Positions 26,105 to 35,448 of a stretch of 35,448 nucleotides of DNA are shown here, piece after piece. The position numbers and the translations under genes are program-made. The stretch's first letter is position 1. Each line of letters begins with the position of its first letter. A model generated the notes under the pieces. The model was not told the DNA's origin, made no database searches, and worked only from the letters and a program-made list of their open reading frames with translations. Origin of the DNA: Pseudobdellovibrionaceae bacterium (GTDB lineage: Bacteria > Bdellovibrionota > Bdellovibrionia > Bdellovibrionales > JAMPXM01); the NCBI GenBank assembly GCA_021463345.1, contig JAJTYM010000037.1, forward strand, positions 1-35,448, in the 5' to 3' direction.

Positions 26105-27562
26105 GTGGCTCTTCAGATCTACAATACGCAGACGCAGAGAAAAGAAACCTTCGAGCCGCTTTCGTCCGGCGAAGTGAAGATGTACGTCTGCGGCCCCACC
26201 GTTTACGATTACCTGCACGTCGGCAATTTCCGCGGCGCCGTGTTCTTCAATCTCGTCCGCAATTGGTTGGAGCGTTCGGGCTACAAGGTGAGGTTCGTCT
26301 ACAATTTCACCGACGTGGACGATAAGATCATCGCCCGGGCGGGCGCCGACGGCGTCGATGCGGCGCGGGTCGCGGAGACGTACATCGCCGAATTCAAGAA
26401 GGATTACGCCGCCCTCAATTTACGCCCGCACGACAGCAATCCGAAGGTCACCGAGCACATGCAATCGATCATCCAACTGGTCGAAGACCTCGTCAACCGC
26501 GACAAAGCGTACGTGGTCGACGGCGAGGTCCTGTATTCCGTGCGGAGTTTCGGCGATTACGGCAAGCTCTCCCATAAGAACGTCGACGACCTGCAGAGCG
26601 GCGTCCGGGTCGAGGTCGGCCAGAAGAAACGCGATCCCCTCGACTTCGCCCTTTGGAAGCCTGCCAAACCCGGCGAGCCAAAGTGGGATTCGCCTTGGGG
26701 CTGCGGCCGCCCCGGCTGGCACATCGAGTGCTCGGCGATGATCCGGGCGATCCTGGGCGACAGCATCGACATTCATGGCGGAGGGATGGACTTGATCTTC
26801 CCGCACCATGAAAACGAGATCGCGCAAAGCGAGGGCGCTTCCGGCAAGCCCTTCGTGAAGTACTGGATGCACAACAATATGCTGACCTTCGGCGACAGGA
26901 AGATGTCGAAGTCGCTCGGCAACATCCGCACGGCGCGGGCGTTCCTGGAGCAGTACAACGGCGAGATCCTCAAGTACATGATGCTCCAGGCGCACTACAG
27001 GTCCCTGACGGACTTCTCCGAAAAACAGGTGCATAACTCGATCTCGGGCTTGGCGCGCGTCTATTCCGCCCTGGCGCTGGCTGACGAGGTGCTCGGCGCG
27101 GGCGTCGCTCCGGCCGAATCGTCGGCGCCGATGCGCAAGGCGATCGAGGCCGCTGAAGCCGCGTTCACGAGCGCGCTCGATGACGATTTCAATACGCCCG
27201 AGGCGCTGGCGGCGATCTACGGCGCCGTTCGCGCGTTCAACGCGCAGGTTCGCCATGGGCAGAAGGCGACGGCGGACACCTCCGCGGCGGCACGCGCGTT
27301 CCGCGAGTGGGTGCGGGCCAAGGGCGAGCTCATGGCGCTTTTCCTGGAGCCCGCGAGCGAATATTTGCGCCTCTTGGACGATATGCTGCTGGCGCAGAAG
27401 GGTCTCGAACGCGCTTCCGTCGATCGGCTGGTCGAGGAACGCGGCCGGGCGCGCGCGGCGAAGGATTTCGCCACGAGCGACGAACTCAGGAAAAAACTGG
27501 CCGAAATGGGCGTTGCGCTTCACGACGCGCCGGCGGGCACCCACTGGGAAGTCGCGAAATAG
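26105..27562 (+). CDS. cysS: Cysteinyl-tRNA synthetase
   Basis: A 485-residue class I synthetase. It has the HIGH-type motif in CGPTVYDYLHVGN (29-41), a zinc-site Cys at the start of that motif with further ligands around GCGRPGWHIECSAM and FPHHENEIAQSE, and KMSKS at 266-270 (DRKMSKSLGN). The helical anticodon-binding C-terminal part includes DELRKKLAEMGVALHDAP. Start GTG at 26105 is preceded by GAGGA about 9 bases upstream and gives the expected N-terminus ALQIYNTQTQRKE. It lies between gltX and uvrB in the same orientation, each gap carrying a terminator-like hairpin. Confidence 0.95.
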   Translation: MALQIYNTQTQRKETFEPLSSGEVKMYVCGPTVYDYLHVGNFRGAVFFNLVRNWLERSGYKVRFVYNFTDVDDKIIARAGADGVDAARVAETYIAEFKKDYAALNLRPHDSNPKVTEHMQSIIQLVEDLVNRDKAYVVDGEVLYSVRSFGDYGKLSHKNVDDLQSGVRVEVGQKKRDPLDFALWKPAKPGEPKWDSPWGCGRPGWHIECSAMIRAILGDSIDIHGGGMDLIFPHHENEIAQSEGASGKPFVKYWMHNNMLTFGDRKMSKSLGNIRTARAFLEQYNGEILKYMMLQAHYRSLTDFSEKQVHNSISGLARVYSALALADEVLGAGVAPAESSAPMRKAIEAAEAAFTSALDDDFNTPEALAAIYGAVRAFNAQVRHGQKATADTSAAARAFREWVRAKGELMALFLEPASEYLRLLDDMLLAQKGLERASVDRLVEERGRARAAKDFATSDELRKKLAEMGVALHDAPAGTHWEVAK

Positions 27563-27635
27563 GGCGTTGATACGATACGTCGGTCGATGTGTGGGTCGAT
27601 GCGCGGATGGATAGGCGCTTCGCGCCTGACGTTTC

Positions 27636-27666
27636 AAGCCCGGCTTTCTTTGAGTCCGGCTTTTTT
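27636..27666 (+). terminator. Probable intrinsic terminator between cysS and uvrB
   Basis: AAGCCCGG (27636-27643) pairs with CCGGCTT (27656-27662) with one bulged C, followed by a continuing T-run to 27666. It ends just before the uvrB ribosome site (GAGG at 27667-27670), so uvrB would need its own promoter or read-through. Confidence 0.5.
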
Positions 27667-27675
27667 GAGGTGCCG

Positions 27676-29799
<2,124 letters not shown>

Positions 29800-29826
29800 G
29801 AAACGGTCTCGGTCTCAGTGAAAGCC

Positions 29827-32800
29827 TCAGTGAAAGATGAACGCGGCGCCGGAGTCCGCGTTGGGGTTGGCGCCGTTGGCGTCGGAATCCTGGTGCGGGA
29901 CTCCGCACGCGAAGACGGGGGTCGTCGTCTTGGCCACGGCGACGGACGAACCGAAAGAGTCGCCGTTCATGCGGGCGGCCATGGGGCCGGAGCCGGCGAG
30001 CACCTGCGTTCCCGAAAACACGGGATTCGGAACATCTCGCGTGAAGACGAAGGCGGCGCCCGCGCCGGACTCGGATGCGCCGCCGTCCTGGTCGAAGTCG
30101 TGCATGGGGGCGCCGACGATGGCCAGATTGTCGCGAAGGGCGACGGACTGGCCGAAGCCGGCGTTGCTCCAGCGACCGTTGGACCCGAACCCGGTCAGTT
30201 TATCCGCCTGCGCCCAAAACCCGCTGGAACGGTTGAACACGTAGGCGGCGCCGGCGTTGGGCACGCTGACACCGCCGTTCGCGTCGTAATCCTGGCCGGG
30301 GGCGCCGATCACAAGAGTCTCCGAGTGAAGGGCGATCGAGCGCCCGAATCCGTCGGCCGCCGCGCGGGCGTTCACGCCGGTCGCCGTGAGTTTCTGTTGC
30401 TGGCTCCACGCGCCGCCGCTGCGGGTGAAGACGTACGCCGCGCCCGCGGAACTCATTGAATTCGCGCCGCTCGAGTCGAAATCGTGCATGGGCGACCCGA
30501 CGGCGATCGTGTCGGCGTCGATCGCGATCGACGTTCCGAACCCGTCGGCCGCCGCGCGGGCGTTCACGCCGGTCGCTGTGAGTTTCTGCTGCTGGCTCCA
30601 CACGCCGCCGCTGCGGGTGAAGACGTACGCCGCGCCCGCGGCTGTCACCAGGTTCGCTCCGAACGCGTCATAACCGTGATTCGGAGCGCCGCTGACGACC
30701 GTCTCACCCGAAATCGCGACCGTCGCCCCGAACCTGTCGCCGGCCATACGGCTGTTCGTTCCTGCCGGCGTGATTTTAGCCTGGATGTTCCAATCCCCGG
30801 TGCCGGCGTCACGCACGAAGACGTAGATCGCGCCGGCGTTCATGGCCGAGTTGACCCCGGCGTGATCGTAGTCTTGGTCCGGGGCTCCGACGACGAGCGT
30901 GTCGCCGGAAAGCGCGACCGAGGAGCCGAAGAGATCTTGCGCCATGCGCGCGCCCGCGGCGGCGGGGGCCACCACTTTGCGTTCGAACGTCCAGGCGTTC
31001 CCGGAGCGGGTGAACAGGAAAACCGCGCCGGCGTCCGTGATCGGGTCGCCGCCGCCCGTATCATAATCGTCGTACGGGGCCCCGACGGCGAGGATCGACC
31101 CGTCCTCGGAGAGAGCGATCGATTGGCCCATGCGCGCCGCCGTTTGAGAGAGGCGGCCTGAAGTCATGTCATGGACTTTGCCGGCTCCGAGCACGAACCA
31201 GCCATCGCCCGTTTGGGCGGGACCGGCGTTTCCGTGGCTGTCGACGGCGCGCACGGAAGCGTAATACCTACCGAAGTCGATCAGGCCGCTCAACGTCGCG
31301 AACTGGTGCGAATTCACGTTGCCCACGGGGATCCAGGGCGCGATGTCCGAGCCGCCGGGCGCGGTGCCGATGGAGACTTCGTAATGAGCGATCGGGTGAG
31401 CCCCTTGCGCCGCCATCGCCCAGGTCAACGGGGGGGACCTCCGCGAAAACAGGAACTCGCCGTCCCGGACGTCCGTGGGCGCGAACGGGGGGGCGTCGTT
31501 GTCCCTGATCGTCAGCGTGAGGACTGATGCGGTCATCGTGCCGTGAAGGGGGTTCGTCATGATCACTGTCAGGGTTTCATCGGGTTCCGCCCCGAAGTCG
31601 TCGTGCGTGACGAGGGAGAGGACGCGTTTCGAGCTCAACGGGTCGATGGTGTACGCGTTGTTGATGACGTTGAAGTCCGAGCTGTCCGTCGTGCCGTGCG
31701 CCGTCGAGATCGTGACGGTGTTCGAGAACGCCATCGGCGGCCCGCTTTGGTTGATCGTGATGGCGAAGTTCGAGCCTTCGAACGCGCTGGTCGGCGATGC
31801 GGAGATCGACAGCGTCGGCGGCGATTCGTCGTCCATGATCGTGCCGACGCCCATGTTGTCCGCGACGGTCGCGTTTTGCGGGTCGAAGATCTCGAGATGG
31901 AACGTCTCCTCCCCCTCGTAGATGCCGTCGTCGTACGCGCCGGTCGGGATCGAGACGGTCGTCGAGACCTGACCGGCGAGGATCGTGTGGGTTCCCGCCA
32001 CGACGGCGGCGTAGTCGCTGCCGCCGACCGCGGTTCCATCTATCGTTTTGTAGGAGAAGGAAATGTCATGGACGGAGGCGGAACCGGCGGAAACCGTGAA
32101 TTGGACATCGTTCCCTTCGGTGGCGAACGCGTCCGTGACGGTCAAGCCCGGTGTCGGGCTCGGACCTGGCGGCGTCGGGCTTGGGGTTGGGCTCGGTGAT
32201 GGAACCGGTGCGGGGCTCGGGTCTGGGGTTGGGCTCGGCGTGGGCGAGGCCTCAAACCCCCCGATGCACTCCCGCACGCGATTGGCGTCGATCGGGTCGA
32301 TGGTCGTACGGACCGCGACGACGTTGTCGCCTGGTTGAATGTCCGCGATCGCAGAGCCGATTTTGAGAGGAGCGGAATACCGTTCGCGTCGCACGGAGGC
32401 CAGGCCGACGCACCCGGCGTCGCCTGCCGCCGCCATCGCGAAAACAACGATCTCGCGTTTGGCCCCTGAAGGGACTTTGATTTCCAAAATGCCGCCGCCG
32501 GCGGCGAGGCCCGCGGCCGGCCCGTAGGCGAGCGCGCTCCCGTCGGCCATCGTGCACGTGTTGCGTTTGAGGGCGTCGTCCTGGCCTCGCACGATCACGA
32601 AGTAACAGTTGAGATCGCTCGCGTCGCTGGGGACGGCGTCGAGCCAGCCGGCGGGATCCTGAGCGAGCCCCTCCAGGTTGATCGAGGTCGCGGAGATCTT
32701 CGTGGCAGACGCGGCCGCGCTTGGAAGCCGGATTTTGAGGTTGGCATCCGGTTTTTTCTGAGCGCAGGCGGTGACGAGGGCGAGGGATACCAGCGCGAGC

Positions 32801-32859
32801 GCGCGCGCGAGGCTCGGACCGAACGGCGTTTTTGCTCGCGGGTCTGACGGCGCCACCAC
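29827..32859 (-). CDS. Large surface lipoprotein with Calx-beta domains and FG-GAP repeats
   Basis: About 1010 residues. A signal sequence (LARALALVSLALVTACAQKK, lipobox VTAC) is followed by a globular region of about 180 residues and a Pro/Ser/Thr-rich linker built of repeated PSPTP units. Two Calx-beta domains come next (GTAVGGSDYAAV, DDGIYEGEETFHLEI; EPDETLTVIM, LTIRDND), then a fibronectin-like segment. About seven FG-GAP-type repeats end the chain, each of about 60-65 residues with a D-FG-S-A core and GAP-D-D-G-A-YVF. Such proteins bind Ca2+ and act in adhesion or cell contact. The start is uncertain: GTG at 32859 has GAGGAG about 9 bases upstream; a TTG at 32898 would add 13 residues. 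It sits between uvrB and uvrC on the opposite strand, with no apparent functional tie to them. Confidence 0.85.
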   Translation of the reverse strand: MVAPSDPRAKTPFGPSLARALALVSLALVTACAQKKPDANLKIRLPSAAASATKISATSINLEGLAQDPAGWLDAVPSDASDLNCYFVIVRGQDDALKRNTCTMADGSALAYGPAAGLAAGGGILEIKVPSGAKREIVVFAMAAAGDAGCVGLASVRRERYSAPLKIGSAIADIQPGDNVVAVRTTIDPIDANRVRECIGGFEASPTPSPTPDPSPAPVPSPSPTPSPTPPGPSPTPGLTVTDAFATEGNDVQFTVSAGSASVHDISFSYKTIDGTAVGGSDYAAVVAGTHTILAGQVSTTVSIPTGAYDDGIYEGEETFHLEIFDPQNATVADNMGVGTIMDDESPPTLSISASPTSAFEGSNFAITINQSGPPMAFSNTVTISTAHGTTDSSDFNVINNAYTIDPLSSKRVLSLVTHDDFGAEPDETLTVIMTNPLHGTMTASVLTLTIRDNDAPPFAPTDVRDGEFLFSRRSPPLTWAMAAQGAHPIAHYEVSIGTAPGGSDIAPWIPVGNVNSHQFATLSGLIDFGRYYASVRAVDSHGNAGPAQTGDGWFVLGAGKVHDMTSGRLSQTAARMGQSIALSEDGSILAVGAPYDDYDTGGGDPITDAGAVFLFTRSGNAWTFERKVVAPAAAGARMAQDLFGSSVALSGDTLVVGAPDQDYDHAGVNSAMNAGAIYVFVRDAGTGDWNIQAKITPAGTNSRMAGDRFGATVAISGETVVSGAPNHGYDAFGANLVTAAGAAYVFTRSGGVWSQQQKLTATGVNARAAADGFGTSIAIDADTIAVGSPMHDFDSSGANSMSSAGAAYVFTRSGGAWSQQQKLTATGVNARAAADGFGRSIALHSETLVIGAPGQDYDANGGVSVPNAGAAYVFNRSSGFWAQADKLTGFGSNGRWSNAGFGQSVALRDNLAIVGAPMHDFDQDGGASESGAGAAFVFTRDVPNPVFSGTQVLAGSGPMAARMNGDSFGSSVAVAKTTTPVFACGVPHQDSDANGANPNADSGAAFIFH
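30350..30641 (-). repeat. Two near-identical 100-bp copies within the FG-GAP region
   Basis: The 100-bp stretches 30350-30449 and 30542-30641 differ at only about three positions, 192 bp apart, which is one repeat unit. They encode adjacent FG-GAP units sharing RSGGxWSQQQKLTATGVNAR. This indicates a recent internal duplication or gene conversion in the surface protein. Confidence 0.85.
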
Positions 32860-32981
32860 CGGAGTGCTCTCCTCATCCGTAAACGTGAACAGGTGCAACT
32901 ATCTCTTCGGTCGACTGGACGTTGGTTTGAGGGCTTTTGTGCGGCGTCGGCGGTTTCGCTTCGGAAATCGCGGGCGGGAAA

Positions 32982-33029
32982 GGCGTGAGACGCCGGGGTG
33001 AGACGGCCGGGTCCCGGCGTGAGACGCCG
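32982..33029. repeat. Repeated GGCGTgagACGCC palindromes upstream of uvrC
   Basis: GGCGTGAGACGCCG occurs at 32982-32995 and again at 33016-33029, 34 bp apart, with a degenerate third copy (GGTGAGACGGCC) between. Each copy has 5-bp inverted arms (GGCGT/ACGCC) around GAG. They lie between the divergent lipoprotein and uvrC starts and could be operator sites; no known box is matched. Confidence 0.6.
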
Positions 33030-33078
33030 CCCGGGCGTTTCTGAAACACGTCGACAAGGTCTCTCGCCGGTGTTAGCC

Positions 33079-35016
33079 ATGGGAGGGATGGGCGACGAAG
33101 GGATCAAGGAAAAGGTCAAAGAGTTCCCGCAGACGCCCGGCGTCTACTTGATGAAAAACGCCGCGGAAAAAATCATTTACGTCGGCAAAGCCAAGAATCT
33201 CCGCGCGCGCGTCCGTTCGTATTTCGCCGGGGCCGGTGGCCACGGCGCGAAGACGCGCCTCCTGGTCCAGCAGATCGCGTTCGTCGATTACATCCTCACC
33301 AACACGGAAGTCGAAGCGTTCCTGCTGGAAGCGTCGCTGATCAAGAAGCACAGGCCGCGTTACAACATCCGCCTCAAGGACGACAAGTCCTATCCGTACA
33401 TCCGCGTGAGCGTGGCCGATCGGTTCCCGCGGCTTTATCTCGCGCGACGCGTGAAAAAAGACGGCGCCGTGTATTTCGGTCCCTACACGAGCGGCGCGGC
33501 CGTTTGGGGGACGATCCGCTTCCTGAACCGCACGTTCATGATCCGCGATTGCAAGGACGGATTCTTCGCCTCTCGCGCCCGCCCTTGCATGACCCATCAG
33601 ATCGGCCGTTGCACGGCTCCCTGCGTGGGTTACGTCACCGAGGAGGATTACCGCAAAGACATCGATGCGGCGGTGTCGTTCCTGCGCGGCAACGACAAGA
33701 AGGTCATCAAGGACCTCAGCGGCCGGATGAAGGCCGCCGCCGCCGCGGAAAGGTTCGAGGCCGCCGCCAAGATCCGCGACAGCATCGAAGCGGTCCGGAA
33801 AGTCCTCGAGCGGCAGGCCGTCGTCAATGACACGAGCGAGGTCGATCAGGACGTCGTCGGATTCCACGGCGACGAGCGGGGGACGCTCATCGAGACGATC
33901 CACATCCGCCAAGGCCGCGTGATCGGCAACCGGCGGCATTTCCTCCCGTTGCTCGACCCGGCCTCGCCCGAAGAGGACGCGCGGGAGTGGCTGACGTCGT
34001 TCATCAACCAGTATTACGACGAGAACATCGTGCCCGACGAGCTTCTCCTCGCCGTGGACCTCGGCGCCGACCTGACGTGCTTGCTGGCGGCCGTGCTGAG
34101 GGAGCGCGGCGGGCGCGACGTGTCGGTGCGGTTCCCCACCGATAACAACGGCCACAAGCTCCTGGACATGGCCAACGCCAACGCCAAGTCGCATTTCGCC
34201 GCCTACGTGAGCAAGTCGGAGCGCAAGCAACTCGGTTTGGAGGAGATCCAACGGCGCTTCAAGCTCGAAGCGCCGCCGCGCAGGATCGAGTGTTACGACA
34301 TCTCGAATTTCCAGGGCCGCGAGTCGGTCGCGAGCCAGGTCGTGTTCGTCGACGGCGCGCCCAGCAAGGACGATTACCGCCGTTACAAGATCAAAACGGT
34401 GACGGGCTCCAATGATTTCGCCTCCATGAAAGAGGTCCTCGGGCGCCGTTTCCGCCACGACGAGTGGGAAGACCCGCATCTGATCGTGGTCGATGGCGGC
34501 AAGGGTCAACTCGGCATGGCCCTGGAGGCGCTCAAAGAGGTGGGTAAAGCGCATCTTCCCGTGGTCGGCTTGGCCAAATCGCGCATCCAGGGCGGGTTCG
34601 AGGATCCGGAGATCGCGGCCACGGAAGAGCGGTTTTTCCTGCCGGGCCGCCAGAACCCGGTCACGTTCCCCGTGGGCAGCGAGGCGTTCCAGATCCTCGT
34701 CGGCATCCGCGACGAGGCGCATCGGTTCGCCATTACGTACCATCGCAAGCTGCGGGAGGCGACGAGTCTGGAGAGCGAGCTCGATTTCGTCGTGGGTCTG
34801 GGCGAAAAGCGCAAGCGCGCGTTGCTCAAAAGGTTCGGTGGTTTGGAGGAGATCAAAGCCGCCAGCGTCGACGAGGTCGCTGAAATCCACGGATTCAACC
34901 GCGTGCTCGCCGAACGGATCCTCCTGCAGCTCAGCGAATCCGCCAGCGAGTTCTCCGGTGAATTCTCTGAGAGCGGAGGGGGCGAGGAAGCCGCGGAGCC
35001 GGTCGAGGGAGACTGA
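33079..35016 (+). CDS. uvrC: Excinuclease ABC subunit UvrC
   Basis: A 645-residue dual-incision nuclease of nucleotide excision repair. It has an N-terminal GIY-YIG domain (TPGVYLMKN, IIYVGKAKNLRARVRSYF) and a Cys-containing linker (CMTHQIGRCTAPCVGYVT). A UVR domain (RFEAAAKIRDSIEAV) pairs with that of UvrB. The RNase H-like C-terminal nuclease has ECYDISNFQGRESVASQVVF and VVDGGKGQLG, and a terminal helix-hairpin-helix pair (VVGLGEKRKRALLKRFG). Two start codons are close, ATG at 33079 and ATG at 33088; the latter has GGGAGGG directly abutting it, so I keep 33079. The frame is open upstream to 32998 but passes through the repeats there. Acidic, Glu/Gly-rich C-terminus. Confidence 0.95.
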   Translation: MGGMGDEGIKEKVKEFPQTPGVYLMKNAAEKIIYVGKAKNLRARVRSYFAGAGGHGAKTRLLVQQIAFVDYILTNTEVEAFLLEASLIKKHRPRYNIRLKDDKSYPYIRVSVADRFPRLYLARRVKKDGAVYFGPYTSGAAVWGTIRFLNRTFMIRDCKDGFFASRARPCMTHQIGRCTAPCVGYVTEEDYRKDIDAAVSFLRGNDKKVIKDLSGRMKAAAAAERFEAAAKIRDSIEAVRKVLERQAVVNDTSEVDQDVVGFHGDERGTLIETIHIRQGRVIGNRRHFLPLLDPASPEEDAREWLTSFINQYYDENIVPDELLLAVDLGADLTCLLAAVLRERGGRDVSVRFPTDNNGHKLLDMANANAKSHFAAYVSKSERKQLGLEEIQRRFKLEAPPRRIECYDISNFQGRESVASQVVFVDGAPSKDDYRRYKIKTVTGSNDFASMKEVLGRRFRHDEWEDPHLIVVDGGKGQLGMALEALKEVGKAHLPVVGLAKSRIQGGFEDPEIAATEERFFLPGRQNPVTFPVGSEAFQILVGIRDEAHRFAITYHRKLREATSLESELDFVVGLGEKRKRALLKRFGGLEEIKAASVDEVAEIHGFNRVLAERILLQLSESASEFSGEFSESGGGEEAAEPVEGD

Positions 35017-35047
35017 GCTCCCTCTTGCCGGGGATGGCGCCGGTGGC

Positions 35048-35254
35048 TCAGTGCAGGGCGTGGTCGCGCGCGCGCAGGCGGATGCGGCAGGAGGGGCAGT
35101 GGGCGTCCTCGCGCACCGACAGGCGAGAGTAGTCGACCTCGTGTTGGAAGGCCAGCTCCGTGCCGCAGAGACAGCATCGTGTGAAATCCTCGATGCGCGC
35201 CTCGTGCTCGTCATCCGCGCGCGTTGGGGCTTTATCATTGCTGAAAACGTCCAT
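35048..35254 (-). CDS. Small zinc-ribbon hypothetical protein
   Basis: A 68-residue protein with a four-Cys zinc-ribbon pattern: Cys27-x2-Cys30 (CCLCGTELAF) and Cys53-x2-Cys56 (HCPSCRIRL), with an acidic N-terminus and a basic, His-containing tail. Such small ribbons often contact nucleic acid or a protein partner; no function is assigned. ATG at 35254 is favoured because GAGAGG is 6 bases upstream; ATG at 35260 would abut the ribosome site. A longer frame reaches 35404 but enters the terminal palindrome. It converges on uvrC, with 31 bp between the stops. Confidence 0.72.
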   Translation of the reverse strand: MDVFSNDKAPTRADDEHEARIEDFTRCCLCGTELAFQHEVDYSRLSVREDAHCPSCRIRLRARDHALH

Positions 35255-35382
35255 GTCCATCCTCTCCCGCCGAGCCTTCGTTTGGCCCGCGCCACCTTCT
35301 TTTCGACGGCGGCGGGGCGAACTGAAGAGAGAGGTGAAAAACCGTTCTTCGGGCCGAGGAAATATTTGCCGCTTCCCGTGGG

Positions 35383-35448
35383 CCCCTGCTACCAATGAGG
35401 TCATCCGCGGACCGTACGGTCCGCGGATGACCTCATTGGTAGCAGGGG
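35383..35448. repeat. 66-bp perfect palindrome at the window end
   Basis: Positions 35383-35415 are followed immediately by their exact reverse complement at 35416-35448, with no spacer. The window stops exactly at the end of the second arm. This looks like a contig turning back on itself; a natural inverted terminus or plasmid-like hairpin end is a less likely alternative. Confidence 0.9.

Noticed and set aside
33073-35295. A 740-codon minus-strand open frame across uvrC
   Set aside because: It is opposite a canonical uvrC; composition is Arg/Asp/Leu-rich shadow, with no recognisable domain.

Overview
The window reads as chromosome of a GC-rich, diderm, heterotrophic bacterium. It encodes YajC-SecD-SecF, two lipobox lipoproteins, an HD-GYP protein, a CarD-type RNA polymerase regulator, a class I (DhnA-type) fructose-bisphosphate aldolase and a GTP-type PEP carboxykinase. 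That mix would suit a deltaproteobacterial or Bdellovibrionota-like lineage, but this is an inference; there is no rRNA in the window to test it. No phage, IS element, tRNA, rRNA or CRISPR array was seen. Both ends of the window are self-complementary: arms at 1-15/25-39, and a perfect 66-bp palindrome at 35383-35448. This suggests contig ends or assembly turn-arounds.

Layout. (1) 140-3163 is a yajC-secD-secF operon, followed by recJ (3268-4992) and a small protein with a Lys/Ser repeat tail (5113-5553). (2) 5621-6858 holds queC and a DUF366 gene that overlap by 4 bp. They converge on a minus-strand Nfu-type Fe-S scaffold gene. (3) 7674-11239 holds class I aldolase, lysS and a lipoprotein with two degenerate rhodanese domains. 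(4) An HD-GYP gene (minus) diverges from recG (plus), which is followed by a small secreted Cys-rich protein. (5) 15264-17088 is a two-gene minus-strand pair of exported proteins (an Lnb/DUF4105-like protein and an Ala/Gly-rich protein). It looks more A+T-rich than its surroundings. (6) 17364-20732 is a compact three-gene minus-strand operon for an isonitrile (isocyanide) natural product: a PvcA/IsnA-type isonitrile synthase, a PvcB/IsnB-type Fe(II)/2-oxoglutarate oxygenase, and a PheA/TfdB-type FAD aromatic hydroxylase. It is preceded by an AT-rich region with a palindrome and direct repeats. (7) 20990-22861 is GTP-dependent PEPCK, followed by about 1 kb of noncoding DNA that contains a strong orphan plus-strand terminator. 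(8) 23759-29799 is carD, gltX, cysS and uvrB, all on the plus strand, each gap carrying an apparent intrinsic terminator. (9) A large Calx-beta/FG-GAP surface lipoprotein on the minus strand separates uvrB from uvrC. The window ends with uvrC and a small zinc-ribbon protein.

Most of the window is core housekeeping: protein export, tRNA charging, DNA repair and recombination (recJ, recG, uvrB, uvrC), queuosine-type deazaguanine synthesis, Fe-S assembly and gluconeogenesis. The most interesting accessory content is the isonitrile operon. Its two hallmark enzymes are intact and its tailoring enzyme is a single PheA/TfdB-type hydroxylase. No glycosyltransferase, P450 or HpaB-type oxygenase accompanies it, so the product cannot be read off from known clusters.
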